Positions 44,275 to 53,545 of a stretch of 64,000 nt of DNA are shown here, one piece after another. Every line of letters starts with the position of its first letter. The stretch's first letter is position 1. Position numbers and translations under genes: made by a program. The notes beneath the pieces are model-generated. The model was not told where the DNA came from, did not search any database, and saw only the letters and a list, made by a program, of their open reading frames with translations. The stretch spans positions 49,621,825 through 49,685,824 of the forward strand of contig OY997591.1 of NCBI GenBank assembly GCA_963921825.1, in the 5' to 3' direction. This DNA comes from Erodium maritimum (lineage: Eukaryota; Streptophyta; Magnoliopsida; Geraniales; Geraniaceae).

Positions 44275-46223
44275 GAGCACCTCCAACAGTCGTGCCTACG
44301 CGTCGTGTCTGGCGTAGGCACGGCCCAGACACGACGCGTAGACACGACTTGTCGTGTCTGGAAGCCGTGTCTGCGGGGGCGAGCCTACGAGTCGTTGCTG
44401 GTTCTGGCAACGACGCTGTTGGTCATGTCTGGCGCCAACGGCTAATTGGCTGGCCAGTCACGACCCGCCACGTGGCGACGCCGACCCCCAAAAAGCCCAA
44501 CAGTTTTCTATAAATTCAGATCTGCCCCAATTGAAATCTCACTTCTCCTCTCTTCTTTCAAGCTTCCATTCATCTATTCCTCTCCAAATCCTATAGTTTT
44601 TCATACTCTATTTTTTCCGATGGCGAGTCTTCCGACGCTAGACGAGATGAAGCAAATGACAGAAGAACAAATAGACGCCGCGGTGGATAGGTATCTGGAG
44701 GCAACACAACAAGCATTGGAGGATCAACTGATGGCAGTCGTACATCCAATGAGTGATGATGATGATGAGGCCGAGAGCTCATTGTCGGCGCCGAGACCCA
44801 AGCGGAGAGTGATTGAGCGCAACCGCGAAGATGCACACGAAGGGCTGATCCGTGACTACTTCGCGCCTCAACCGGTGTATAGCGAGCAACAATTTTGGCG
44901 ACGGTTCCGGATGTCGAGGGACATGTTCATCCGGATCATGAATGGTTTGAGTGGCCGGTACGCCTACTTCCGTAACGGAAAGGATGCTACGGGGAGGGCC
45001 TTTTTCACTCCACACCAGAAGTGCACGGTAGCACTTTGTTAGCTCTGTTATGGAAGTCCAGCCGATGCTTGCGACGAGTATTTGCGAATGGCGGAGACCA
45101 CTGCGCTGGACTGCCTGAAGAAGTTTTGCATTGGCGTCATCAAGGTGTACGGGCAGACCTATCTACGACGCCCGACCGTGGACGATACAAAACGGTTGTT
45201 GCAAATCAACGAAGACCGCGGCTTTCCGGGGATGTTAGGGAGCCTGGACTGCATGCATTGGGATTGGAAGAACTGTCTTGTGGCATGGGCTGCACAGTTC
45301 GCAAGTAGGGACCATAGGAACGTCCCCACAATCATGCTCGAAGCCGTAGCATCCCAAGACCTTTGGATCTGGCACGCTTTCTTCGGGACACCGGGCTCCA
45401 ACAACGACATCAACGTGCTCAATAGGTCTACACTATTCTCCCAAGTAGTAAAAGGCTTCGCCCCAGATGTGAAGTTCAAGATCGGCGGTAGAGAATACGA
45501 AACCACGTACTACTTGACAGATGGAATCTATCCTGCTTGGGCAACATTTGTGAAGTCCATACCTGCTCCACAAACACCGAAACAATGATGCTTTGCTAGA
45601 TACCAAGAGGCGTGTAGGAAGGACATCGAACGGGCGTTTGGAGTTCTACAGGCCCGGTTTCACATCGTTACTCGCCCGGGTCGAATGTGGGATAGGGGCT
45701 CACTCGCAATTATCATGACTGCTTGTGTGATCCTACACAACATGATCGTTGAGGATGAGCGTAGGCCGTGACCCACTGATCCGCTTGCAGATCTTGTTGT
45801 CCTGGACTACACCGTACGTAGAGGACCACCCCCAGCGGTGACCAACGACAGTATCTTGGGCCATATAGCAAGGATTCGGGATCGGAATGTGCATCACCAA
45901 CTCCACAATGATCTCATCGAACACATTTGGGCAAAATTTGGAGATGGCGGCCGCAATTAAATATTAATCAGCAACGTTAATGTAATTTCTATTTTGTTTG
46001 TAATAAAATAATAGTTATGCAATTCGTATTTGGGTTTAATTAAAAGTGTCACAAATATTTGGGTGTTTTTTTTAATTTACTGAAACTGTGTAGACACTAC
46101 TCCTGACACTGCGTAGACACTACCATTGGAGGAGCAGTGTCTGAAAGCAGTGTCTGGACGCCAAAAACAATGGTTAGACACTGCTCCTAGACACTGCATA
46201 GTGTCTAACCATTGGAGATGCTC
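44275..46223 (+). mobile_element. PIF/Harbinger element, complete ends, dead transposase
   Basis: Termini GAGCACCTCCAACAGTCGTG and, inverted, GAGCATCTCCAATGGTTAGA. The flanking TTA at 44272-44274 and 46224-46226 is the usual Harbinger target duplication. Subterminal regions are filled with AGACAC/GTGTCT motifs on both sides (44300-44430 and 46088-46210). It carries one gene (44620-45960). A second copy lies at 63406 onward in inverse orientation. Confidence 0.9.
44620..45960 (+). pseudogene. PIF/Harbinger transposase (DDE_Tnp_4) with three in-frame stops
   Basis: The frame from ATG 44620 to TAA 45958-45960 is 447 codons with no frame change but stops at 45040-45042 (TAG), 45586-45588 (TGA) and 45769-45771 (TGA). 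Motifs: a helix-turn-helix-like FWRRFRMSRDMFIRIMNGL, the first catalytic Asp in GSLDCMHWDWKN, the second in PGSNNDINVLNRS, and Glu in DIERAFGVLQARFHI. The last TGA replaces the Trp codon (RRPWPTD) found in the 63 kb copy. It is intronless. The downstream accessory ORF1 gene of autonomous Harbingers is missing. Confidence 0.9.
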
Positions 46224-46253
46224 TTAGCTGTTATGATAGGATAATAGTTCTTA

Positions 46254-46512
46254 GGGATAATTCCATTTTAGTACCCTAAAACTTTCGGATTTCGTTTTTA
46301 GTACCCTAAATGTTTTTTGTGTCATCCGAGTACCCTAAATGTTTGGTAATTCCAACTTAGTACCCAAACTAAGATGTCGTTACATTTGTCCCGTTAAGTT
46401 GTGGCATGTGCCACACACGTGCACAGATCTGAGGATGAAATGACATGTATGCCCTCAAGCCTTGTTGACTCATGACTGCTTAACCTTCTCACTCAACCCT
46501 CCATCTTCTCAC
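46254..46512 (+). repeat. Left terminal inverted repeat of the MULE
   Basis: Contains three to four copies of TTTAGTACCCTAAA-like units, CCCGTTAAGTTGTGGCATGT and ends TCTCACTCAACCCTCCATCT. It mirrors 53082-53339. Confidence 0.92.
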
Positions 46513-47495
46513 ACTCCACTTCATTTCCAAGGTAGCTTATAAAGAGAGAACAAAGAAGAAGCCAAAGACAAAGAGGAAACGCGGAGCGAAGAACAACACG
46601 AAGACGAAGCTGAAGGTAGAAGAAGACGAAGCTGAAGGTCAATGGGTCGAGTAAGTTCCAATCCTTGTCTATTCTTTGTTCAAAGTTGTTAGGGTTTAGT
46701 TAGAAGTTAGTTTTCGAGTCAAGGTTTCAGGGATTTTTAGTAAAACAAGTTTTTCTTTTCGATTCTGTGCAGAAACAAGGTGGTGGAGTAAGACCACCAA
46801 AGGTAGGGTAGGGGTATGAGGGCACGGTTGAAAGGGATGTGTGTATTGAAATTTTCTATGGGGGAAAATTTGTCGGTCCTAGTAATGAGTATGAAGGGGG
46901 TAATATGCAACCCTTTGTAGTCAGTGAAGACCAATGCAGCTATTTCAAGTTAACTAGCTTCGTGCATGACTTAGGATGTGAGCCCACAACTTCGCTGTAC
47001 TATAAGAAGAAGAAGTTGGTCATTGATATACATGATGATGAGGATGTAGGTAGGTGGTTGGGGCAGCATAAATGTAAGGATTCGGCTTTGAATCTGTACA
47101 TAATCGATAGAGAGGTACCACTACATATATTGTCTCCAGGTGGGAAGATTTTGGGAGGCTCTGTGGCAGAAAAAATGGGAACAATTGGTGTACAAATACT
47201 AAGGAGAGAGAGACATAGATTATTTGAAGATGAGAATGAGTACTTCTCATTGAAAGAGGTTAAGCGGTTGTTGAAAGATTATAAGCTAGATAAATTTGGG
47301 GCCTTGAATGGGAAAATGATAATTCAAGAACTGTCAAGTGACAGTGAAGTAGAAATGTCAGGGTTGGTAGAGGAAGATTTGGAAATGCTTTTCATGATGG
47401 AGAGGGTAAGAAACTGCAAAACCTTTTTAACATTTTGCCTCTATCAGTTTTGTAATTAATTTTTGCCTCTATCAAATTTATATCTAAATGTGTAG

Positions 47496-50400
47496 GAGCT
47501 GAAACAAATGTAGAGGATGAAGGACCAGCAAATGCAAATGCAGATCATGATGGTAAAGGTATGAAACTGAATCTTTTTTATTTGTTTGGCCTTCCTTTTT
47601 TTGGTTTGAATGAATGACAATTTTTGTAATACTCATATGTAGGAGCTGACACAAATGCAGAGGATGAAAGACCAGCACATGCAAGTGAAGGACCAGCAAA
47701 TGCAAGTGAAGGTTATGGTGGTAGAGGTATGGAAGTGAAAATTTTGTGATATTTTTTTGCCCCTTTTTGTGTACATGAATTACATTATTTGTTCATACTG
47801 CCTTGTAGGAGCTGAAACTGATGTTGAGCATGAAGGTTCAGCTAAGTCAAGTGAATTTCATGATTCAATGGGTATGAAAGTGAAAATGTTTGTCATTTTT
47901 TTCCTTCTTATTTTTTTTGTAAATGAATTACATATTTTCCATGAATTTATTATATTGTAGGAGCTGAAACTGATGTTGAGGTTGAAGGACCATATAAGTC
48001 AAGTGAAACTGATAATTCAATGGGTATGAAACTGAAATTTTTTGTTCATCTTTTTCCTTCTTATTTATTTGTTGTAAATGAATTACATATTTTCCATGAA
48101 TATATATTGTAGGAGCTGGAACTGATGTTGAGGATGAAGGACCAGCTAAGTCAAGTGAATTTCATGATGCAATGAGTATGGATGTAATAACCACTCCCGG
48201 TCAACGCCAGTCAAACATGCGAAAAACAAGAAAATTTAAAAAATTTCAGCAGACACTTGATTGAACCTAAATTTGACCCCGAGGGTCATACCGGACTTAA
48301 GTTGACCCGATATTGACCAAAGTGAGTTCCAGGGGACTTAGGGCAACTTTCTGATCAATTTGGGAAAAGTTGACTTTTCGTTGGAAAAGTCAACCGAGCG
48401 ACGTTTTGGTCCATTCGAGGACCGTTTTGGATCCAAAAAGCTTAGCCGTCGTCGCAGCGGTCTTAGTTGAGTCGTTTCCTTGTAGCCCGTGAAGTTTCGT
48501 AATTTCTTGGAAAAAGTGCCCGTTCGGGGCCCGAAACGTCCGAATTTCGCGAATCTGATTGGAAAATATCTAGAAGATATTTTCCAAAAAGGTGTAGGAC
48601 CCACATGACACATGTCATGAATGTGGTGGAAGGAACAAGGGAGGACAACTTTACCCTTGACTTTAAAGAAAAGACAAAAGGAAAAGGAAGGGTGTTTTGG
48701 TCTTTTTGCTATGTGTTAGTATTTGAATCAAATTAAAAGGGAATGGTGGATGTGATACACGGAAATTCAGCAAAAAAAATAGGAAATGGAGAGAGAAAGG
48801 GAAGGAGAGAAAAGGAAACAAAAGGGGAGATTTTGGTGATTTTCCGACGATCCGACTGACCGATCGACTCAGGATTGAAGATTCGGCATCCCGTCGTCAT
48901 TCCCTATAGTGAGCGCCTAACCGATTTTCGTTTTGATACGTTTGAATTTTTGGGTTTGAGTTTAAACGGTTTGATTAAGGTTGGGTTTTGGTTAGAATTG
49001 GTTTAAAGATGATTGGTTGAGGTTTGGGGTTCGTTAGGAACGTTTTGGGGCAAAAAGGGAATTTTTCCATTGTGGCCGTGTGGGGCCCACGTGCTCGGGT
49101 CACGGGTTTTCGTGTTCGGGTGGTTTAGAACGTTCCCCGAGTCATTAATCTACAATCGGATCGAAAATTGGAATTAAATTGTGAAAGTTGTATTTGACGA
49201 GTTTAGAAACTTGAAACGCTAAATAAATTACTCGGAAGTCGGAATTGGATTCCGTCGAGTGCATAGGAACCCTTGAATTATTCTAAGACGGTAGAAACAA
49301 AAACGGGAATTTTCGGAGCCCCGGAAGGACGTTTTCAAAACCCGGGCAGATTCGCCATGTCGGGCGAATCGGGCTTTTCCGAGCCCATTATCGACAATGT
49401 CGAGTATTTGGGAAGTTTGGGAGTGATCGACATTGTCGGGGTTGCGTTTGGGCGTTTAATTCTTTAAATTCGGGTTTCGCATGCTTACTTAAAAAGTGTG
49501 TTAATTGTAATGATTGTAGACCGTGTCGCCTACCGTGGAAATAGGAGGCTAAGCGGGAATTATGGAGCTTCGCCAGAGTAAGAGTATCGGGTTTGACACG
49601 CTTCAAGAGGTAGGGAAAAGTAGCCGGATCTCGGCCCTGACTAGGGAAAGTTAACAGTAGAATTGCATGTGTCACCGGGGTGTCGTGGGTTAAGTAGGTT
49701 ATCGAATATTAGAAAAGCATGATACGGGAACGTAGCAAGTATTGGAATTGCATGTGACACTTAGTAGTGTCGTAGGAGCAGAGAACTTAGCGATATTAGA
49801 ATTACTGGAGGCATATGACCATGCCCGAAGGTTGATTGTTTAATTTATGTCTTGAGTGGCCGTGAGAGCCCGTGTTTGATTGTTGGTGTCTTGGGTGGCC
49901 ATGAGACCCCGTGTTATTATTGTTGGTGTCTTGGGTGGCCGTGAGAGCCCGTGTTTGACTGTTGGTGTTTTGGGTGGCCGTGAGCGCCCGTGGGGTGGTT
50001 GAACCCGAATCTTGAATGTTGGTGTGTCTTGAGTGGCCGTGAGTGCCCGTGGGGGTTGTTGAACCCGTGCTTTACCGTTGGTGTTTTGGGTGGCCGTGAG
50101 TGCCCGTGGGATTGTTGAACCCGTGTCTTTACTGTTGGTATGTCTTGGGAGGCCGTGAGTGCCTGTGGGGTTGTTGAACCCGTGAGTTGCTGTTGGTGTG
50201 TCTTGGGAGGCCATGAGTGCCCGTGGGGTTGTTGAACCCGTGAGTTACTGTTGGTGTGTCTTGGGAGGCCGTGAGTTCCCGTGGGGTTGTTGAGCCCGTG
50301 AGTTACTGTCGGTGGTTTTGAGGGGTCGTGAGTGCCCGTAGGGTTGTTGAGCCTGTGAGTTACTGTTGGTGTATCTTGGGAGGCCGTGAGTGCCTGTAGG

Positions 50401-51602
50401 GTTGTTGAGCCCGTGAGTTACTGTTGGTGTATCTTGGGAGGCCGTGAGTGCATGTGGGGTTGTTGAGTCCGTGTTTTACGGTTGGTGTCTTGTGTGGCCA
50501 TGAGTGCATGTGGAGTGTTGAACCTGTGTTGTTGCTGTTTGTTGAACTTGCTTGTGATTGTGATTGTGGTTACATGAGGTTGGGGGCCCGCTTCATGAAA
50601 CGGGGGTCCACGAGCACACGCGTCTGCATGTTCAGATGGGGTAGGGGGCCCGCCCGACAACAAAGGGGTCCTGGCCGCGCGTGTGTGGTTTGGGGTTGTG
50701 AATGTGATAGGTCGACAGCCTGATCCGACTTTGCGTCGATGAATTGCGATAAGTCGACAGCCTGATCCGACTTTGTGTCGATGAATTGCGATAGGTCGAC
50801 AGCCTGATCCGACTTTGTGTCGAGGAATTGCGATAGGTCGACTGCCTGACCTGATTGAGATTGGTAAAGGGCGTGAGGGAGGTACTGAGCAGCTGGTATG
50901 CGATCCTTTGTGATCTTGTTTGGTGTGCGATCCTTTGTGATCTTGGGTTTGCGTGGTGGTCTTTTGAGTCCTTGGAAGAGGTCGTGATCGTTGTGTTGGG
51001 TCTACATTACGAGTCCGAGTGTTGAGTCTGTTGAAAAAGTAACGGGTTGTGTGTCAGTTAAGTTACTTGAGTTTTGGGGGATAGTGGTCCCCGGTGTTGA
51101 GTTGGTTGTGGGTGTTACCGGCATTGTCTGCTAATTATGCCGTAGTCAGTCTGTTATCCGTGGTGGTGAGCGAACGCTCACCCCTAGCTGCTTTTCCTAC
51201 AGGTACCGGTCGCAGGTTGGACTAGGTGAGCTTCCGAAGCTTGAAGAGCTAGGAGCGGGATTCTGGGTTTATTTTGAATCTAGCGACGGATACCATACTT
51301 TTGTCCACTTGTTGGGACATATTTTTAAGTTGTAAATATTATTTTGATTAATTAAATGACGATTTTTAAAGTGTTGATTCAAAACAAGTTTCAATTGTTT
51401 TATTATTTTAAACGTTCGCGTCCCGAGTTCGGTTTACTGAAATTGGGGCGTGACAATGGAACTGAAATGTTTTGTTTTTTTTCCTTCTTATTTATTTGTT
51501 GTAAATGAATTACATATTTTCCATGAATATATATTGTAGGAGCTGGAACTGATGTTGCGGATGAAGGACCAACTAAGTCAAGTGAATTTCATGATGCAAT
51601 GG
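47496..51602 (+). repeat. Tandem exon-intron array, six ~150 bp units
   Basis: Unit starts are 47496, 47643, 47809, 47961, 48113 and 51540, spaced 147-166 bases (the last is 149 after removal of the solo LTR and its duplicated target). Each has a TGTAG acceptor, a 63-nt exon (84 in unit 2), a GTATG donor and an intron with AACTGAAATTTTTTGTT and AATGAATTACATATTTTCC. Units 3-6 are most alike, pointing to recent unequal duplication. Confidence 0.92.
48183..51455 (+). mobile_element. Solo LTR (3.3 kb, Tekay-like) in an intron of the MULE gene
   Basis: TGTAATAACCACTCCCGGTC to GGGGCGTGACA, flanked by ATGGA at 48178-48182 and 51456-51460. It shares its ends and its internal minisatellite (49850-50520) with the LTRs at 1053 and 53546. 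No internal region remains. The insertion lies in the intron 7 bases after exon unit 5. Confidence 0.94.
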
Positions 51603-52159
51603 GTATGGAACTGACATTTTTTGTTTTTTTCCTTCTTATTACATTTATTTCATACTGACTTGTAGGACCTAGAGAATATGAAGAGGAACATTTGAGGAGA
51701 GAACGGTTAAGAAAGGGGAAGGGGCAGAGCCAGGAACAAAAGAACTTCAAGCTTGGGGAGCTCCAGCCAAGCTTCTGCAACAACACCACCACCATGGAAA
51801 CCTTATGGTTTCTTTAGATTCTTTTGGGGTAGATGTAGGAAATGACTGACTTCTTTTGGCCCTTTGTGGTGGTTAGTGTTGTAATTAATGTGAAAAGTAA
51901 AGGGTTTCACATGCATGATGGGGACATGGAATCCTTTTGTAAGACTTTAAGAGTACACCCATCTTTATTACCTCACTTTTGTACAACTATAGGTAGATGG
52001 GTGATAAGTAGTTGGTTCATGGATGAAAATATGTGGGCTTGTCTTTTTTGATTATCAATCTAAAATGGAAATTTTTGTGAAGTTTTGTGTGGTTGTTATA
52101 ATCTCATACAGGTTTGAACACTTATATCAGATTGGTCATGCCAAGATTTATGTTAAAGT

Positions 52160-52385
52160 TTCTCAGTTTGGTACCCAATTCCATTTTCATTCCCTTTTCA
52201 GTTTGGTAATAGGTACCATTTTCTCAGTTTAATACACATGAACAATGCACAAAACATCAAACCTGGTACCTAGTTTGGTACCCATTCAGTTTTACAAAGT
52301 TTGGTACCCAGAAAATGTTTCTCATTTTGGTACCCAGTACATCTTTCTCAGTTTGGTACCCAGTACATGTTCCTCAGGTACTCAC
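52160..52385. repeat. Degenerate GTTTGGTACCCAGT repeats between the two MULE genes
   Basis: About ten copies of GTTTGGTACCCA(GT) or close variants, spaced 15-40 bases apart. The core also appears in the terminal repeats (TTTGGGTACTAAA). Possibly transposase- or ORF-binding sites or simple slippage. Confidence 0.7.
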
Positions 52386-52547
52386 CAACATCAAACCTGG
52401 AAAAAATGGTCATCCATGAACAAATTTCAGCATTCCTCAGAATTAAAAACATCACATTACCATTTTCATTCATCAATGGAAATTGTTCATAACAAAACAT
52501 AGAATTGGAGTACACAACAAGACCTAACCAATTTTAACCTACAACTA

Positions 52548-53001
52548 CTACCTAAGATAAAACATCATCAATCCTACTAAAATTAACAACACTAACATGA
52601 AATTTTTGGGTAAGTCTTTCTTCAAGTCCAGATCCATCCTCAGCTTCAAATTCATTTCTTCCTTTGCAGGTGAGATCCTCGGGCCAACTTCAATGGGGTA
52701 GTCATCAATCCAACAAAAGAAATCACATGAACCGCCACTCTATCAAAACCAGAACAACCTAGCTCTGATAAAACCCTAATTTTCAAGCTTGACACAAAAT
52801 TTGAGCAAAAAGGACATATTCATATCGAAAATCATTAGCATTTCTTACCTTGAAGCTACCACAACCTGCAAATCTTCTTCCAGGGTTCGCCTTGGTCCTC
52901 AATGTTCTTATGGCAGCTTCCACTCCACAGTCGCAATAAAGGACTCCGTCAATCCTCATGTTCTTCAACCTAGATCGTTGCGCCTTCGGTTTCTTCTCCA
53001 T
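52548..53001 (-). CDS. GRF-type zinc-finger protein with C-terminal membrane anchor (MULE cargo)
   Basis: Two exons: 53001-52849 (51 codons, donor AAG|GTAAGA) and 52739-52548 (acceptor TTTTGATAG, stop 52548-52550); 114 aa with no break. Residues 21-62 form the GRF finger: LYCDCGVEAAIRT, NPGRRFAGCGSF, then CDFFCWIDD. A short charged helix follows, then a hydrophobic tail FMLVLLILVGLMMFYL that ends the protein at LR. Same exon border and domain order as the gene at 4667-5401, but with a shorter coiled coil. It lies 80 bases inside the right terminal repeat and points inward, opposite to the PB1-like gene. Confidence 0.7.
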
Positions 53002-53081
53002 CCACCTTTCAAACCAAACCCCTTGGCTTCAATTTTGCCTCAACTCGTCAGCTTCTTCTCTCTCTACAACCCAACTCGTGA

Positions 53082-53339
53082 ATGGTGTGTGAGAAGATGG
53101 AGGGTTGAGTGAGAAGATGAAGTAATCGTGAGTCAACAAGGTTTGAGGGCATACATGTCATTTCATCCTCAGTTATGTGCACGTGTGTGGAACATGCCAC
53201 AACTTAACGGGACAAATGTAACGACATCTCGGTTTGGGTACTAAACTGGAATTACACATTTAGGGTACTCGGACAAAAAACATTTAGGGTACTAAAAACG
53301 AAATCCGAAAGTTTTAGGGTACTAAAATGGAATTATCCC
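53082..53339 (-). repeat. Right terminal inverted repeat of the MULE
   Basis: Inverted copy of 46254-46512. It ends AATGGAATTATCCC at 53339, followed by the target duplicate TAGTTCTTA. It may contain the promoter of the GRF gene. Confidence 0.92.
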
Positions 53340-53545
53340 TAGTTCTTATCCTTTGATTTTAAACCACTATCAAAGGTTTTAAAATATCACTTAAATATGT
53401 TTTTTAACAGACAAACAAGTGGTATTATATAAAGAAAAAGATGAAAAGTTCATACACCAGACATCTCCAAAATATAAGTAATGAAAAATAAAAAATGATA
53501 AATAATAATTTGTGATCATCATAAATCTGACTCATTGACCGAACC

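Larger units (their letters stand above)
46642..51817 (+). pseudogene. MULE-borne PB1-like protein gene with tandem 63-nt exons
   Basis: Exon 1 46642-46650 (ATGGGTCGA, donor GTAAGT), exon 2 46773-47405. Exon 2 encodes the PB1-like N-terminal domain of MULE proteins: VCIEIFYGGKFVGPSNEYEG, SEDQCSYFKLTSFVHDLGC, WLGQHKCKDSALNLYIID. Six small exons follow (47496-47558, 47643-47726, 47809-47871, 47961-48023, 48113-48175, 51540-51602) and a last exon 51666-51817 (GPREYEEEHLRRERLRKGKG, stop TAG 51815-51817). The small exons repeat an acidic GAETDVE.EG.AKSSEFHD motif. An in-frame TAG lies at 46809-46811, and exon 2 ends in phase 0 while the small exons stay open in phase 1, so the gene is decayed or uses a site I missed. 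No transposase domain is fused to it. Confidence 0.6.
46254..53339. mobile_element. MULE with ~255 bp terminal inverted repeats and 9 bp target duplication
   Basis: Left terminal repeat 46254-46512 and right 53082-53339 are inverted copies with high identity (both start GGGATAATTCCATTTTAGTA). TAGTTCTTA flanks both sides (46245-46253 and 53340-53348), a perfect 9 bp target duplication as made by Mutator-like elements. The cargo is a PB1-like gene on the plus strand (46642-51817) and a GRF zinc-finger gene on the minus strand (52548-53001). No transposase core is present. A solo LTR (48183-51455) sits inside; without it the element is about 3.8 kb. Element ends look well preserved. Confidence 0.93.
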
